Below, one piece after another: positions 1-14,958 of a stretch of 64,000 bases of DNA (position 1 is the stretch's first letter; each line of letters opens with the position of its first letter). The DNA lies in NCBI RefSeq assembly GCF_910596095.1, contig NC_056550.1:10042501-10106500 (forward strand). The letters run 5' to 3'. This stretch comes from Thunnus maccoyii (taxonomy: Eukaryota > Chordata > Actinopteri > Scombriformes > Scombridae). The position numbers and the translations under genes were made by a program. Under the pieces are notes generated by a model. The model ran no database searches. It was not told the origin of the DNA and saw nothing but the letters and a program-made list of their open reading frames with translations.

Positions 1-1435
1 CAAAACTCCCTTTCTTTTCCAGAGAAACAACTGGTTCAAACACTGGAATTGCACAGGGTGTTTGATAGATTTCAATCGGGTTTCCGTAAACTGTACTCCA
101 CTGAAACAGCTCTTCTTAAGGTCTCAAATTAAATTTTAGTGGCTGCAGATAGCGGAGACTGTTCTGTTCTACTACTATTGGACCTTAGCACAGCGTTCGA
201 TACCGTCACATTCTAATGCACAGGCTGAATCACCTGGTGGGCATTTCTGGGACTGCATTGGAGTGGTTCTCCTCATATCTCACAGATAAATCTTTGTCAG
301 TCTCTGTGGGTGAATTTGTGTCAGACACTGCAGCTTTGTCATGTGGTGTCCCCCAGGGATCGGTCTTGGGGCCCATTCTATTCTCCATATATATGCTACC
401 ACTAGGATAGATCATCAGCAGTTTCAAGAACACCTCCTACCATATGTATGCTGATGACATCCAGTTGTACTTTTCATTTAAACCTAATGAGCTTCACAAA
501 CTCCCTGTACTTAACAACTGTTTAAACGCAATTAGGAATTGGATGGCAAACTATTTTCTGCAGTTAAATGCAGACAAAACTGAAGTCCTGATCTTTGGTT
601 CTGATAATCTTCAGTCACCAATCAGGCAGAACCCTGGTGCATTATCTTCATCTTCCTGGTCTTGCCTGCGAAATCTTGGTGTAATTTTCAACCAATCAAT
701 GAGTTTTGAAGCGCATGTAAAGACGCTAACTCGATCATGTTTCTTTCACCTGAGAATCATAGCCAAACTCCGGTCTGTGGTATCAAGAAATGAAATGGAG
801 ATGTTGTTACATGCTTTTATCTCATCATGCTTGGACTACTGTTACTCTCTTTTTACTTGTCTTAACAAATCTTCCATACACCACTTACAAACTGTCCAAA
901 ACACTGCTGCTAGGCTCTTAACAAAATCTAACAGATGGTCACATACAACTATTTTTTAATCTCACTGCACTGGCTTCCAGTAAATTTTAGAATTCATTTT
1001 AAAATTTTGGTGCTCACTTATAGAGCCCTACATGGCCAGGCTCCACAGTATGTGCAGAAGTGCAGAGTAGGGGTGCAGAAGTGACCTTCTGCACCCCTAC
1101 ACCACTAGTCAAGCTCTTAGATCCTCCACCCAGGGCTTTCTAAGTGTATCTCGTACACATTTAAAGACCCAGGGGATCGTGCTTTCCAGTCAGCAGCCCC
1201 CAAGCTTTGGAATAGTCTTTGGAATAGCTAAAAACACATTTGTTCAGACAGGCATTAGGGTAGTATGGGCTATTTTATCTTAATTTGTCCATTTTATCTG
1301 CATTCCTTGTATATTTTATCTGGTGTCTTTGTTTTTTATATATTCTGATTTTATTTTATTTCTTTGACTGTGAAGCACTTTGTATCTGGTGTTTGTGAAA
1401 GGTGCTATATAAATAAACTTTGCTTGCTTGCTTCA
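1..1435 (+). mobile_element. L2-like non-LTR retrotransposon, 3' fragment, decayed
   Basis: This is the 3' part of a LINE reverse transcriptase. The frame starting at 216 carries the SYL-TDK stretch, the GVPQGSVLGP block and, from 444, the catalytic YADD motif (YADDIQLY). These are RT palm motifs of the L2/CR1 group. The frame is broken by a TAG at 408-410 just before the YADD block. After 957 the typical L2 tail (LHWLPV, then TYRALHG) continues in another frame, so at least one frameshift and a stop have disabled it. The 3' end is an A/T-rich 'ctatataaataaa' followed by a short ttgc-repeat tail at about 1420-1435, as L2 elements have. The 5' end is cut by the window. It lies antisense in clec16a intron 8. 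L2 is the best fit; CR1 or Rex1 cannot be excluded without alignment. Confidence 0.85.
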
Positions 1436-1585
1436 AATTGTGTTCAATGTTATTCCTCTTGGGGAAAAAAAACGTTCCCTTTCCCTTTTCATTAAAAATG
1501 AACAAACAAACAAACAAACCAGTGCTTTGGAGATGGCTGGGAGCTGTTCTTTATCTGTGTATGTGTGTGTATGTGTGTTGCTCAC

Positions 1586-4500
1586 TTGAGACAGCAGGTA
1601 GAGGGACACCTGAGGGTTGATCTTTCTCTCTTCAGACTGAAAAACACAAATAGAGAACCAGTCAAGGCCATACATATAGTAGTTCTATTGATAGCACTAG
1701 TAAAGAAAAAAAAAATCAAAAGGATAGAGTAGTAAAAAGCGTGAGCTAAAACTGGATAGCGACAAGTCATTGTGCTGAAACCATTAGCTGATCAATTGTT
1801 TGATAATCATTTGTAAATGTGATTAACTTCTGTCTGTTTAATATCATTGTAAATTAGGTAGCTTTGTGTTTAGAAATGTTGGTTGAACAAAAGACACAAA
1901 TTGAACCAACTAATTACCAACTATTTTGATAATCTATTAATTGTTTTGATTAATTTTTAAAGAAAAAAATCTCTGGTTCCAGCTTCTTAAATGTGAATAT
2001 TTTTTGGTTTCTTTAGTCCTCTATGATAGTAAACTGAGTATCTTTGGGTTGTGGACTGTTGGTCGGGACATAAAATGACATTTTAGGTTGCATCTTGGGC
2101 TTTGGGAAGTGGTGATCAACATTTTCAGACCTTTTAAAAACCAAACGATTAATCAAGACAGTAATTGTCAGATTAATCCATAATGAAAAATAATTTTAAA
2201 TTGCAGTCCTATTAGGAATGAAAAAAAGAAGCAGCTTTCACACAAGCTTTCCACTTTGAACCTATTAACATCCCTGTAAGCGAAGGTAACCTACTGTTTC
2301 AGGGATAACCAAAGAGTAGACATAGAGGGGAAGGAACAGGCGGTTGAGGAGGTGGTCAGTCAACACATCATTAAGGAATTCACAGTTGATGATGAGGATG
2401 TCGTTCAGGTAGTGAAGGTGGTCAAGGTGCTCTGCAACCAGGTCACTTAATTTCCCTCTGTTCTTATGCCTGAGATAAAGCAGAGAGAGAGAGAGAGATG
2501 TTATTTTGGTAGGGGAAGTTGTCAAGCTAGTTTAGTTTGGTTAGCACCTTGTTTGGGACTATCACAGTGAAGGTAACACATCATTCTTGAGTATTTCTGT
2601 ATCATATAAAATGTACCAAATACCAGTAAAAGATACAATATTTAATATAACGCATTATATACAGTGCAATGCATCATGCCTTGTATAAACATATCATCTA
2701 CTGAGTGCAAGGATAATGGTTAGAAATCAGAGACAGGCCTGACCCCTAGAGGTCACAGTGAGAATAACATGGCAACAAGACAGATGGCACTTACTCTTCA
2801 TCAGTCTGCACACACTTATCCAGTTCGATGACATGGCTGCCAATAAACCAGACCAAGTTGCTGAAATATGGCACTGCTGTCTTATCTCGGATGTAGTGCA
2901 GCATGTGCTGGTTGTCCACTGGAAAGAGTAGGGTCAGGAAGAACGGTCATTACCACGGCTGCCCACAGGTACCAACACACACACAAACACACACAATCAT
3001 TTGTACACACACCTTGTGATCCCAGAGAATTGCCAGAATATGATTAGAGAGAACAAACAAAAAAACAATCAGAACCAGTCAAACTAAGAAAAAAAATTAA
3101 GGAAATTAACCAACCACGTGAATTAAAATTAAACACATGAATTGGTAGAAAGGGATTACTATTGAAGTGGGATTGAGAGAAAAGCCAGTTCAGTTTTAAA
3201 TTGAAACAAGGATGTGACTGGAAGTTCTCATGCTGTAAAACAAAACAAAAAAAACAAAACAAAACTCCAAAACAGGAGAAAAACATTGGGCAAAACAGTG
3301 ACTTGGCCAATCAACGATAATAACCCATGTGTCCTCAATGCACACTGCAGGAACAACAATGGAAAAAGAAAACAGAGCAAGTAATGTGACTAATTTGTGT
3401 GGATTGAGAGGTTACTTCAGTTTAACACACAGGTCACTTAAGAGCAAACCAGAAGGTTTGGACAGTCACAGAAAACATCTGAGAAACAATTTCAGATTCT
3501 TCTGTTCTGCGACTGACAGTTTAACTGACTTAACATGTAAACAATCCTGGTGTAGTAACATTTTCTCCTGTAGGAGTCCAAATGCAAATTAGAGCATATA
3601 GTAATTTCACAATGCCAATCCATGTGCGACAAACTGAGACAAGTAACAAATTAGCAGCCTAATCAAATTAAAGGGGACCTATTATGCTTTTCCTTATTTT
3701 CAGTCATATATATATATATATATATGTATTACAATGTTGGATGTTCATACTAAATGAGGTAAATGTATGTAGAAGTAATCCTGTGAGCAAAAAGCACCAG
3801 CTTCAGACTGCTCTGCATGTTTACAATGGCTTTTTCTGCTTTTAAGCCAACATCAGCTTGTGACAGATTACTGTATATGGTCATCTGCTCCATGCACAGC
3901 GCGCAAGTTTACTGTTCCGCTCAGCTAACATTATGGTGTTTTTCCATTGTTTTGGGGGTAGTCACGCCGAGCCGTGACTCAAGTCGAGTTTGCACGCTGT
4001 GAGTGTTTTTCCATTACACAGCAGAGCAAAGTAAAATAAGTAGTTTACCTGTTGTCGATGTGTCGATCGTCTGCAGCTCTTCGTCAAACATCATCATCAC
4101 TATGGCTGTTTCTGCTTGTACTATTCCTCCCTGCATTACTTCTAACTGATCCGCTGAACAAAGACCTCCAAATATGTCAAGATCTTGCTGTCTCATCCTG
4201 TTTTTAAATGAAGAATAGCAGTCGCTAACAAAGCTCCGCTAATTAGGTGATGAACATGTTTAATTTACTATAAATTCTTCACTATAAATGTCTCCCATTA
4301 TTTAATCATTTAAAAGCTTTTAATATGAAGCAGTGAATCAGGAAATGTTGGGTTTTCATCAGAATACGGCTGCCCCTTGCTAGGCTTCCTGAAGCTGGCC
4401 AATCAGAACAGAGTGGGCTCATCAGGAGGGGGGCCTTAAAGAGACTTAAAGAGCTAAGACTGCCTGTTAAGAGACAGAGGCTGCATAAAGGGCCAATATA

Positions 4501-7500
4501 AGATAAATATGAAGTGTTTTGAACTGTGAATCATGCAAAGCTATTCTAGTAGAGTCCCAGAGCTGGAAATTAGCATAAAAGGTCCCCTTTAATGAATAAC
4601 ATAATAGCATAAATTAAATACACAAATCACAAGCTGCCACTACTCAGAGTCACAGTGTCATTCCAGCTTAGTCCATTGCAGAAGGAGATACTGACTAAAT
4701 AACCACAGTGACCAAAACTGACAAACTTATAACCAAAATAACAGCTAACATGTGGAGCTCGGCTGAAATAAAAGTCTGTGGAACAACTAACCCTAGAATT
4801 TTTTTTTTTTTTTTTTAAAGGCATGCAGGTTTTTCTGCATGTATGTGGGTGGGTGATACAGAATGGTTTACAAGAACAAGAATTGCAAGGATATTCATAC
4901 CAATACATTTATAACAAATACACCATAAGGAAGAAACAGGGCTGGGTATCAACAAACACTGACATGTGATATGTAGTAATAATTAATTTTAAGCCAACTT
5001 TTGAATTATTTTAAAATTTCCATATAACAATTCTCCCATCAGCCAACTTACAGAAATACTGACTTGGGCTTATGGGCTAATTTGACACTTGAATAGTATC
5101 TGTATTGATGTGATGTATGAATAACTGGTAGCAGTTTAAAGAAAACAACAACAAAACATGTTTCTAGGATACCCAGCCCTCAGAAAAAGACTGAATGAAT
5201 GGAACCAACTTACATGAAACTGGAGTTAGGCAGATGGGGCACGCAGAGGAAGGAGGGAGAGGAGGAGAGAGACAAGGAGAGGAAGAGGAGGAGGAGGAGG
5301 AGTGGTTGTTGAAGAGGAGGGAGAGGGGGGAAACAAACACAGGGTTAATGTGAATAAGGGGGCGGCTGTGGAGGGGTGGAGGTTGGGAAGGACCCAGTGG
5401 GTTTTTTTTAAACAAATAAACTGCAAACAATATCACACCTGGCAAAGGAGTTTGTGTTACCTAGACATATGAAACTTATTTCAGGTTTTTTTGCATTGCT
5501 TTTTACTATATAAAATATCAACAAGAGAAAACAAACTCAAAACAAGCAACTTCTTCAAGGTGATAGTGACATTACCAGCCAAAATGCTGGTGCAGTTACA
5601 TAATTTGACCTAAATACATAATACAAATAAATGACACAAGCTTAATTAGCCTTGATGCTAGATAAAATCCTTTTCCAGGTTGTCATTTCTTGCAGTGCAT
5701 GTCCTAAGGAATCAACAGGAAGCATCAAACAGTAACATGCTGAAACACAAGTAGTTTTCAGCTAACATACTGATGCCATTTTCAGTGTTAACTATTAAGC
5801 CATAGGTTAATTTAATTAAGCAAAAATATTATTTTGAAACTTTGCACCAAAAAAGTTGAAGAGTTTTGCACTTTCTTGCAACAATAAACCACAGATTTTA
5901 CTCTATAAAAAAATCACAATGCAATTATTATTTTGCATACAAGAAAAAAACATCCATCAGTAACAGTTGATGCATTCAGTTGATGCTTCCCTCTTTTACA
6001 GATTCCTTACTATAGCATAGCCCATGGACAGTCCAGCAATGATACGTTTTCTACACCATCGGGTTACTTCAAAATCGTAAAGTCGGTAGTGTGAACTGTA
6101 ATGGTGTTGGGAGTGGATGACGTGAGAAAGCATGTTACAGTGCAAAGTGTTGCGTGCAGGACAAGACACACACATATACAGACAGGAAGCCACACTGATA
6201 TGTTGCTGCGGCTGTATGTTGAGGCAATGTTATGTTATGTAATGTATAGTGGAGAGAAGCATGATGTGTGGAGAGAAGCCAAACCCACTCAATGCACCAC
6301 CCGCCTCCCCTGTTGTGAAAAGTGACCAGCTCCGACACCCTGAGGAGCCCAGAGAGGCAGCGGGAAGGAGAAGCAGAGGCTGACGCAGCACGGTGCAGAA
6401 AGTGACGTGGCTGTTAGAAAAGTCCTGTTGTTTACACACTGCTTCTGCGCTCGCAGGAGGAAGAGATTTATCTCCAGAAACCTGCAGAACTGATGCACGG
6501 TAGATTTGAGGGTGGAGCAGGGGGACAACTTTGCATGCTGGGTAGTGTGGACTTGCTGGATATTAGTTCCTTTATAGTTAGTAAATATTTGCATGTGATA
6601 TCAGTGAAGCGTTGATGACGAACTCTTGTGATTGTGGGTGTATTTTACATCTCAACGCTGCAGAGTTCAAATCAAGTTAACAATTTGAACTTTAACTGTT
6701 TACTGCCATCTCAAGTACTCAGGTTAAAAGACCATAAACAAAAAAAAAACAACCAATAAAATGTTATCTGCTGATTTATATTGTTTTTATAATTATGATA
6801 TTATGACATGTCTCTAGCAGATGATATTTTAATCTAATTTTAGCAGTGACTTAGCAGGATTTACCAAGAATAACACAATGGAAGCTCATCATTATACGAC
6901 AAATGGATTACAGCTGTCTAGTTTTCTAAGTAAACAAAAAAAATGACAAAGATTTATAGTATGTACAATATTTACACCCAATTACCTCCTTTTCTATAAA
7001 AATGTAAATGTGTTGAATTACTCATGTATATTTGATGCTGATTTGATATCATTATGACTGCACACAGCGCACATCACAACTGCATCGTTGCAACAGAAAC
7101 AGACATAACAGCATGTTACTGAGACAATGAAAAATGTACAGAAGAAAAAGTGATCAGGTAATACAACCTTTCATTTGTCCTCAAAAATCCAATCATTCCT
7201 CAAAGTGGTTTGTTTCAACAAGATCTTGCAGTACATAAACTCTGAATGAAAATATTTCTACATATTTTCAGTAATTCTGCCATTTCAGATGACTGTTAGA
7301 GGTTAACAGCTTTCATCTGTCAAGCTCTTGGCAAATATTTACTGAATTTCTAGTCTCAACCATTTTGTGGCTGCTGACCTGTTGTCTGGGATATGATTAG
7401 AGAAGACATCTGTCTTGTGGCAGACGGTATTTCTGTAAAAAAGCAGCACACTAAGATTAAGAGTAGTCTGATGATAAATACACTGGTGCAACACAGGTAG

Positions 7501-10500
7501 CTTAATTAATTTCTAGCCTTTTTTGAGTAAATAGGAAATGACTCATGTTTTCTATTATGCGATTAGATAAGATAGCACCATGTGTAGCACCCCACTGCCA
7601 TTCAGCACACTGAGTATTTGTGTGTATACGCGTTACCTGTTAGTCATGCTCATGCACCAGAAGCAGCAGCAGCAAGAAGAAGAAAGGAGTACAAAGAAAG
7701 GCGGTAGGCAGTCCCAGCATCCCGTGCGTGTGTGTGTGTGTGTGTGTGTGTGTATGCGCACGTGTGTGCATGGTTAGCCTGTGCGCATGCGTGTTCCTGG
7801 CACTCACCTTTGTAGACGTTGAGTGTGATGGTGCGGACTGCGATGCGGACCATGCTTTCGGGGTGGTTGAAAAACTTAATGGCCTCGGTGTACAGGGCAA
7901 AGTCATTAGTGTGCTGTGTGTGGGAGACAGAGAGGGGCGCCGGTGAGCAAGGGCGCTGTATGGCACCGCCACGCTCAGGCCACAAATGACCACACAGAGA
8001 GAGAGAGAGAGAAGCTAGTGGAGATAGAGAGACTGGGCAGCAACACATTTTTGATAAGACAGGACTTAATGAGAGAAGCATACTAGTATTTAGTTCCCCT
8101 GTTTAACTGAGGAAATGTTCAAATGCAAGTCTGAGCATTGCAGGTTAAAAACAAAAAGTTCTTGTGAGATGTTAGAAAGTTACTATAAATGACACTAGAG
8201 GGACAAAATAATAAAACATTTCTCCACCTTAAGCAAACAACTAGCCCAGGAGTAACCTTGTGAACCAACTCACATCTTTCTGAATTTATACTGAATGTTT
8301 GAGTCTTAGCATCCAGTCAGACACTCAAAAATACCAAGTTAAGCTCATGAACTCACTACAACTGATTAAAGGCTGGACTATAGGAACTTTTATTGCTGAC
8401 AATCTCACGATACTTTAGATGATCAGCATGTAACAACATACCAGCGTGCTGCACATAGTACATTTGCTTTTGACAAACCGGCAGCTCTGCATCTTACAGT
8501 CATCTCTCTCTGTGCCAGTGCCTGATCCTCCACCAAACCATTCCTCGTTCACTGTGACCTTCAGCCAATCACAGCTGAGGGTCAGACTTCAAAACAGTCA
8601 CCCCAGAGGTCACAGCGAACGAAGAGATCTGACCCTGACACCGAACCCAAACCGAGAGTGTGTCGTCCGGTCTTAAAAATGTGACTTGTGTAGATCTGAC
8701 AGGGACAGGAGAGGCCATAGCGAACATCTATGCAATTGCACCCTCTAGAGGAGAAAAAGCTATAGATCAATAAAATGATAAATCAGTTATAATAAATGAA
8801 GTGAAGGATGAATTATAAATACGGCATCTACAGTAAATGCTGCTATTGTAAGTTGTGAAAGAAAAAGGTAATGATGAAGTTCTTGACCAAATGTCAGCTT
8901 AACTGCTTGCAACTCTACATCCAGATAGTTTTACTTTTATTGTTAATTGATATTTAATGTAAATTAAAGTAAAATGAAATCTAAATAAAAAATAAATCTG
9001 TTAAAACTTATTTAAGCACATTTAGGACTACTCTCAGATCTACACATTGGGTCTGGTTTTGGCTTCAGGGTTACAGCTACCATTGACAGTACACCAATAA
9101 CTTTCCCCAGCACACACAGGCCAATAGAAGGACTACAGATACTGCTGAAACAATGACGGGTAACGGCATCATCAGAGATTATTCAAATGTTTAGTATTCT
9201 TTAGTAATACCATCCAGTAAAAACACACACACACACAGACTCAGTCACACACACAGTAACAGTTTTGAAAGTCAATTTCAGGGAAACAAGATCTTGTGAA
9301 CACAACGGTAATTTTACAGCGTTATTACAAATAACACGTTTGCTCCGATAAAGGTGATATTGCCATGTATGTGTATGTGTAGAGAAAGATGACATGTGGA
9401 CAGAGGCTGCTAAATTGACTCATTTACACAGGAAGTTGATGTTTTAACAGGGGAAATGAGCAGCGGAAGATTGGGGGATAGCAGACATGACTGACTCGAG
9501 TCACATGACTTAACTCGAGTCACACTTGAGTCGCAAATTTGAGGACTTGAGACTTGCTTGACTAACTGATAAAAGACTCGACTTGACTTTGACTTGGTAT
9601 TCATGACTTTAGACTTGAGACAGATGATTCAAAAGGACTTTTTTTTTTACTAAATATTTGTATTTCTCGAGATATTGAGAAGTTACATTTTGGTTTTTTT
9701 AAACATGATTGGATGATTTTCAGTGCAATGCACGCAAACCTGGCAACCTACTAGGACGCGGCAGACCAGCAGAGGCCGACGCATGAGGAAGCTAACATGG
9801 AGGGCTAGTCCAAAAATAATAAAATTAGGATCCAAGGATTATGTTGTCAATGACGGCAGTAAGAAGAGCACAGCGTTAAGACTTGATACTTGCTTATGAC
9901 TTACACATGTGTGACTTACTCCCACCCCTGTTAGATAGTAACCTACACACCGACTTGCACAAAATGCAAGTGAAAAATGTGCTTCTGGATTTTTTAAATT
10001 AACTTCCTGTAGAAAATCTTTTTTGTGACGCAAACATTATTTGCATACAGGGATTTTTTTTTTGACCACAGTAAAATATCAAGAATGAATATTAAGTTGT
10101 CATTACTCTCTCTCAGTCTGACGTGTTGGTTTTACTAATCTGTTCCATCTGACTACCTTCGTTATCAGCCTCTTAACTGTGCAGCAGCCTAAGGTCTCTC
10201 CCTTCCTTCTTCTTCGTCTGTCATGTGAAGTGCTCAATAAGAGTTGTTGACACTGAATGGAATAATCCTCTATATTTCACCATTTTTTCCATCCCTCTTT
10301 CTTCCCTTTAAACCCCATCCCCCGCCCCCCACCTCCTTGTGTCCTCACCTCATTGTAGAAGAAGTGCACGGTGTGATTGTTCAGTTTCAGTGACAGGGTC
10401 TTGAGGAAGGAGATGTAGTAGGCCATGATCTCCTCATCCGAGAAGTCAAACTTGTGGACGATGATGGAGTTCACGTGGTTGTTCGACAAGAGGTAATCTG

Positions 10501-13500
10501 AGAAGAGAAGAGAAGAGAGCTGTGAATCTTGCTAATTTACATTGAGAAGCCAAGTATTTGCAGAGAGTGATTCGTTGCACTGCACCATCTCTTTTTTTCT
10601 CTATTATCATTAGATCAAGAGTGAGGTTAGACTTCTGCAGTGGTTTTTGTGCACAGTGAACATGAAAGACACTAATCATTCCTGTTGACACAATACCACA
10701 AGCATTATTTGCTTTTGACTCTGAAATTAAGTTAAATGTTATAACGGTACTTACTTTATGTAAGTGGTGATCTAACTGACTGACACTATATCGTCCACTG
10801 AGTCATTGGTTGCCTGGCAACAACAAAAAATGCAGCCGGCTGCTATGCATTGTATAATTTAACAAAGAAAATTCAATGCCGTGCCGTGCCGTGCATTGTT
10901 TAGCTTTTAAAATGCATCAAGAAACGTGTACAAACACAGGTACAGACTGTGCACTTTAGAGCAATCTATTACAACACTGCTGTGATAAGTGCTTTGGGCA
11001 TCTTCCACTATTTTCTTACATTTGAGCTATAGACCTAACAATTGTTTCAGCACTAATGCAACCTAATACCAACACAAACTATTAATTAAAAAAAATTACA
11101 GATCAAGCAACAATAAAAATAATCATTGGTTGCAGTTGTAGATTGCATTATATTGTAAGCTGTTTCAAATATTCTATTATACAATAGAAACACCTGAAAA
11201 TATAATGCACTCCTGTACAACACCACCGCATCCTCAAAACATACCATCTGACTGAATCACCATACCAGCAATTAAAGCAGTTTTCTCAAGAAACACAGAA
11301 CATAATCAGTAATGGAATATTTACTGTGGGGCTATTTTATAGCAATGCATTCCATCATACATGTGTTTCTATTTTCGGTCCATCAGTGTTAACTCTAATA
11401 CTTACAGAGGGAAGTTTCATGGCTGATGTTCTCAAACAAGATATTGAGGGTCTGGAGGAGCTGGACGCACACGTAGCGTCCGGACTTCTGACGTAGGATG
11501 TTCAGGAAGAAGGCAAACATGTTCTTCTCCAGGAAGAAGCTGAACACATACGGATGTGTAAATATAAACACTTATAGGATTACATTCATCATGATCTTGT
11601 TAGATAATTATCAAAATAAAGAATGTTTTTCTTTTGAGGCATTATGTTTGGTAGTGGTTACCATAAAACCACAATGGCCCTTCTCTTTCTCTCAGTATGT
11701 TTCTTCTTTGTATCTACACACAGTCATTATCTAATGAAATGAAAAAAGCCAAAATGATCATCTTAAAAAAAGGTTTCTCTTATGAGGATGATGTAGATAT
11801 CCTATACTCACACACTGCTGATTACATTCTAAAAAAAACTTAAGTTCATCGTTGTGCTTTGTGTTTTATTACAAGAGAGGAGAAATTCTCATCATTGTGA
11901 ACTATATGACAAAGTTAAACAATGACGAACAGCAACATTCTCCAGCCAATGATTGAAAAATACCCAAAAACTACTATCCTAAAACATTATGAATGTTCAG
12001 GTCATGGTCATGTTTATTCTGAGAGTTTCCTGATAGCAACAAGTACTCTTTCAACACCTCTGTGGTTTTTGTGCTCTTCGGAGTTTAATTTAAGACATTT
12101 CCTGTGTCAAGTCGTAGGAAGAGAAGTCGAAAGAAAGAGGGGATGATATGCACCACTAATTGCAGACCTGAGATGCTTCTGATTAAAAACAGAACACTAC
12201 GGTTTTATGAACTTCATTTCCCAGAAACATCTGAAAGACTTCAGTGGGAGAAGAATTCAAGTGTTTTAGATACATCTCCTGAAACTATTAACTGAATCAC
12301 TCACACTCACACACACACACACACAAGGTTGTCTATTACTGTACAATAAGCTGCTCAGTTGAACATTTTGTTGTCTCATCTGCTGAGGGCGAAACAAGTA
12401 CTTTCCCAGAATAATTTTACTTGCAAAACTAATCACACCTTAATACTTTCCCACATAAGTATACTTAAGTTTTCTCAAATCAATATGTTACTGCTTTAAG
12501 CAGTTTTGCTTGTTTTGAATGCTTCAAAGTCAGAGAGAAGGGCAGCATGGCTGCACAGTTGTTGGAGTTGGAGAAAAGGATTTCCAGTTGAAGTTTGCCT
12601 GTTCAAAGATCTCCAGATCAGCTGATCAAACATGATTAGTAAAGATCAATTAGGAGCAATCTTCCATGGCTGCCATCAAGGCGCTCTTTGTAAATGCACA
12701 GCTCATTAGTGTGCTGATTCATGCATGTTTAAAAGCATAAATGTGGGGTTATAAAATAATGTTGCATGTTTAGCACACCTTAAAAAAATACATGCAAAGA
12801 TGTCACTCTGATTTCCATGCAGAAGTCACATCTGGGTATTTGTAGCTACAGGTGAGGCGTTTGGCGTAAAGATCTTGAATGGGACTTACTCAAACACAGA
12901 GCTGTCATTCTGGTCCCCCCAGATGAGGATCTCTGTGATGGAGCGGATGGTCTCCACCAGTAGGTTTCGGTTGTGGTCTGTCACTGTTGTGTTTTTGGTC
13001 AAAACATGGTACATATACCTGGAGGAGAGATATGAATGGAGGGAGGACGTGTGAAAAATAGACTGCAGATGTTTGAAAGATAGACCACAGTGATCAACAA
13101 GTAGAGACAAATCTAAGGGCGTGTGCAGACTGAGTCTAAGTGACATCTCCCTCACTCTGCTTTTAATTTGTTGCACCTTTAGGAATGGAAAAACTTTCAC
13201 TTGCCATTCTTATTGGTACATGGACTATGGTGACCTCAGTAACGTTAATTTCCAGAGTAAATAGCCCCAAACTTAACCCTGTGCAGGTGTCTAATCAGCC
13301 ACAACAACTGAAAACACCTGTGTTAATGTGCAGGGCCTCTTAGAGTTAATGCTTTGATTTCTAGCCGCTAGGGAGAGTTGTACGTGTTCCTAAGTAGATG
13401 CTGACTTTATTATCCACAAACATTAGAACAATACAGTGTCAATTATATTTTAGGGTGAATTTCAACTTTAAATCTGACAATTACAAGCTACTTCACATGT

Positions 13501-13763
13501 CCATATACCTCACCTAACTGAATAGAAACGACACCGCGACCACGGATGTGGTTATTGCCTGACTGAACATCTGGACAGCTACAATTACTTCGCTACTGTT
13601 ACTTAAGCTGTTATTAACTTGGCTAATAATAACGCTGACAGTCGTTTTCAACCGGCTAACGTTAGCTTATCTAAACGCTAGCTACTCACTTCAAATGGTC
13701 CAAGGAGTGGATGTTTTTCGTCCTCCCCTGTCCTCCAACCCAGCTCCGTGACCGGCCGAACAT
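1586..13763 (-). CDS. clec16a: clec16a, coding exons 1-8 of a longer gene (5' part)
   Basis: CLEC16A (fly Ema, worm GOP-1) is a conserved endolysosomal protein that works with E3 ligase NRDP1 in autophagy and mitophagy; the lectin-like name is misleading. Exons, in transcript order: 13690-13763, 12890-13018, 11406-11539, 10349-10497, 7808-7913, 2795-2918, 2310-2469, 1586-1636. All phases join, giving 309 codons. The start reads [11 protein letters not shown], the usual N-terminus. Later landmarks are [13 protein letters not shown] (exon 2), FFLEKNMF (3), [18 protein letters not shown] (4), [14 protein letters not shown] (5), [20 protein letters not shown] (6), [17 protein letters not shown] (7) and VSLYLLSQ (8). 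Residues around 50-200 form the FPL/uncharacterised conserved domain. Exon 7 ends at an ordinary GT but with a weak donor (TTG|gttatc). The remaining exons lie left of the window. Identity is near certain; exon edges follow from phase and splice sites, without transcript evidence. Confidence 0.95.
1637..2309. other. clec16a intron 7
   Basis: A/T-rich intron sequence between exons 8 and 7. It contains a partly repeated 'taattgttt/aattaatc' motif around 1790-1960 and 2140-2200. No other feature is seen. Confidence 0.5.
3668..4592. mobile_element. TTAA-flanked MITE (piggyBac-like) in clec16a intron 5
   Basis: The element is bounded by TTAA at 3668-3671 and 4589-4592. Inside these, the ends are inverted: AGGGGACCTattatgct on the left and agcataaaAGGTCCCCT on the right, with 9 terminal bases a perfect match and further similarity inward. 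TTAA target sites with short inverted ends are the piggyBac signature. Its 900-base interior has no transposase frame, so it is non-autonomous. It includes an internal (TA)n run at 3709-3725. Classification by ends only. Confidence 0.75.
5240..5335 (+). repeat. polypurine (GA-rich) tract
   Basis: About 95 bases that are almost all purine on the plus strand (gga, gag and gaggag units, ending in a G-run at 5325-5331). On the clec16a sense strand this is a long polypyrimidine tract inside intron 5. Such mirror-like homopurine runs can form triplex DNA. Open frames here are simple low-complexity translations. Confidence 0.8.
7726..7753 (+). repeat. (GT)n microsatellite
   Basis: A run of gt dinucleotides about 55 bases downstream (on the minus strand) of clec16a exon 5. 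On the transcript strand it reads (AC)n shortly after the donor. Confidence 0.85.
9448..9930. mobile_element. hAT-like element remnant with repeated 'gactcgagtc' core
   Basis: The ends are inverted: CAGGGG at 9448-9453 and CCCCTG at 9925-9930, the outer bases typical of many hAT elements. The interior from 9485 to 9620 is filled with variants of 'gactcgagtc / gacttgag', often seen in teleost hAT elements. I could not find a clear 8-bp target duplication, so the edges are provisional. Confidence 0.45.

Positions 13764-14958
<1,195 letters not shown>

Noticed and set aside
7640-8081. Long minus-strand frames over clec16a exon 5
   Set aside because: They only extend the true 106-bp exon into intron and CA-repeat sequence; splice sites limit the coding part to 7808-7913.
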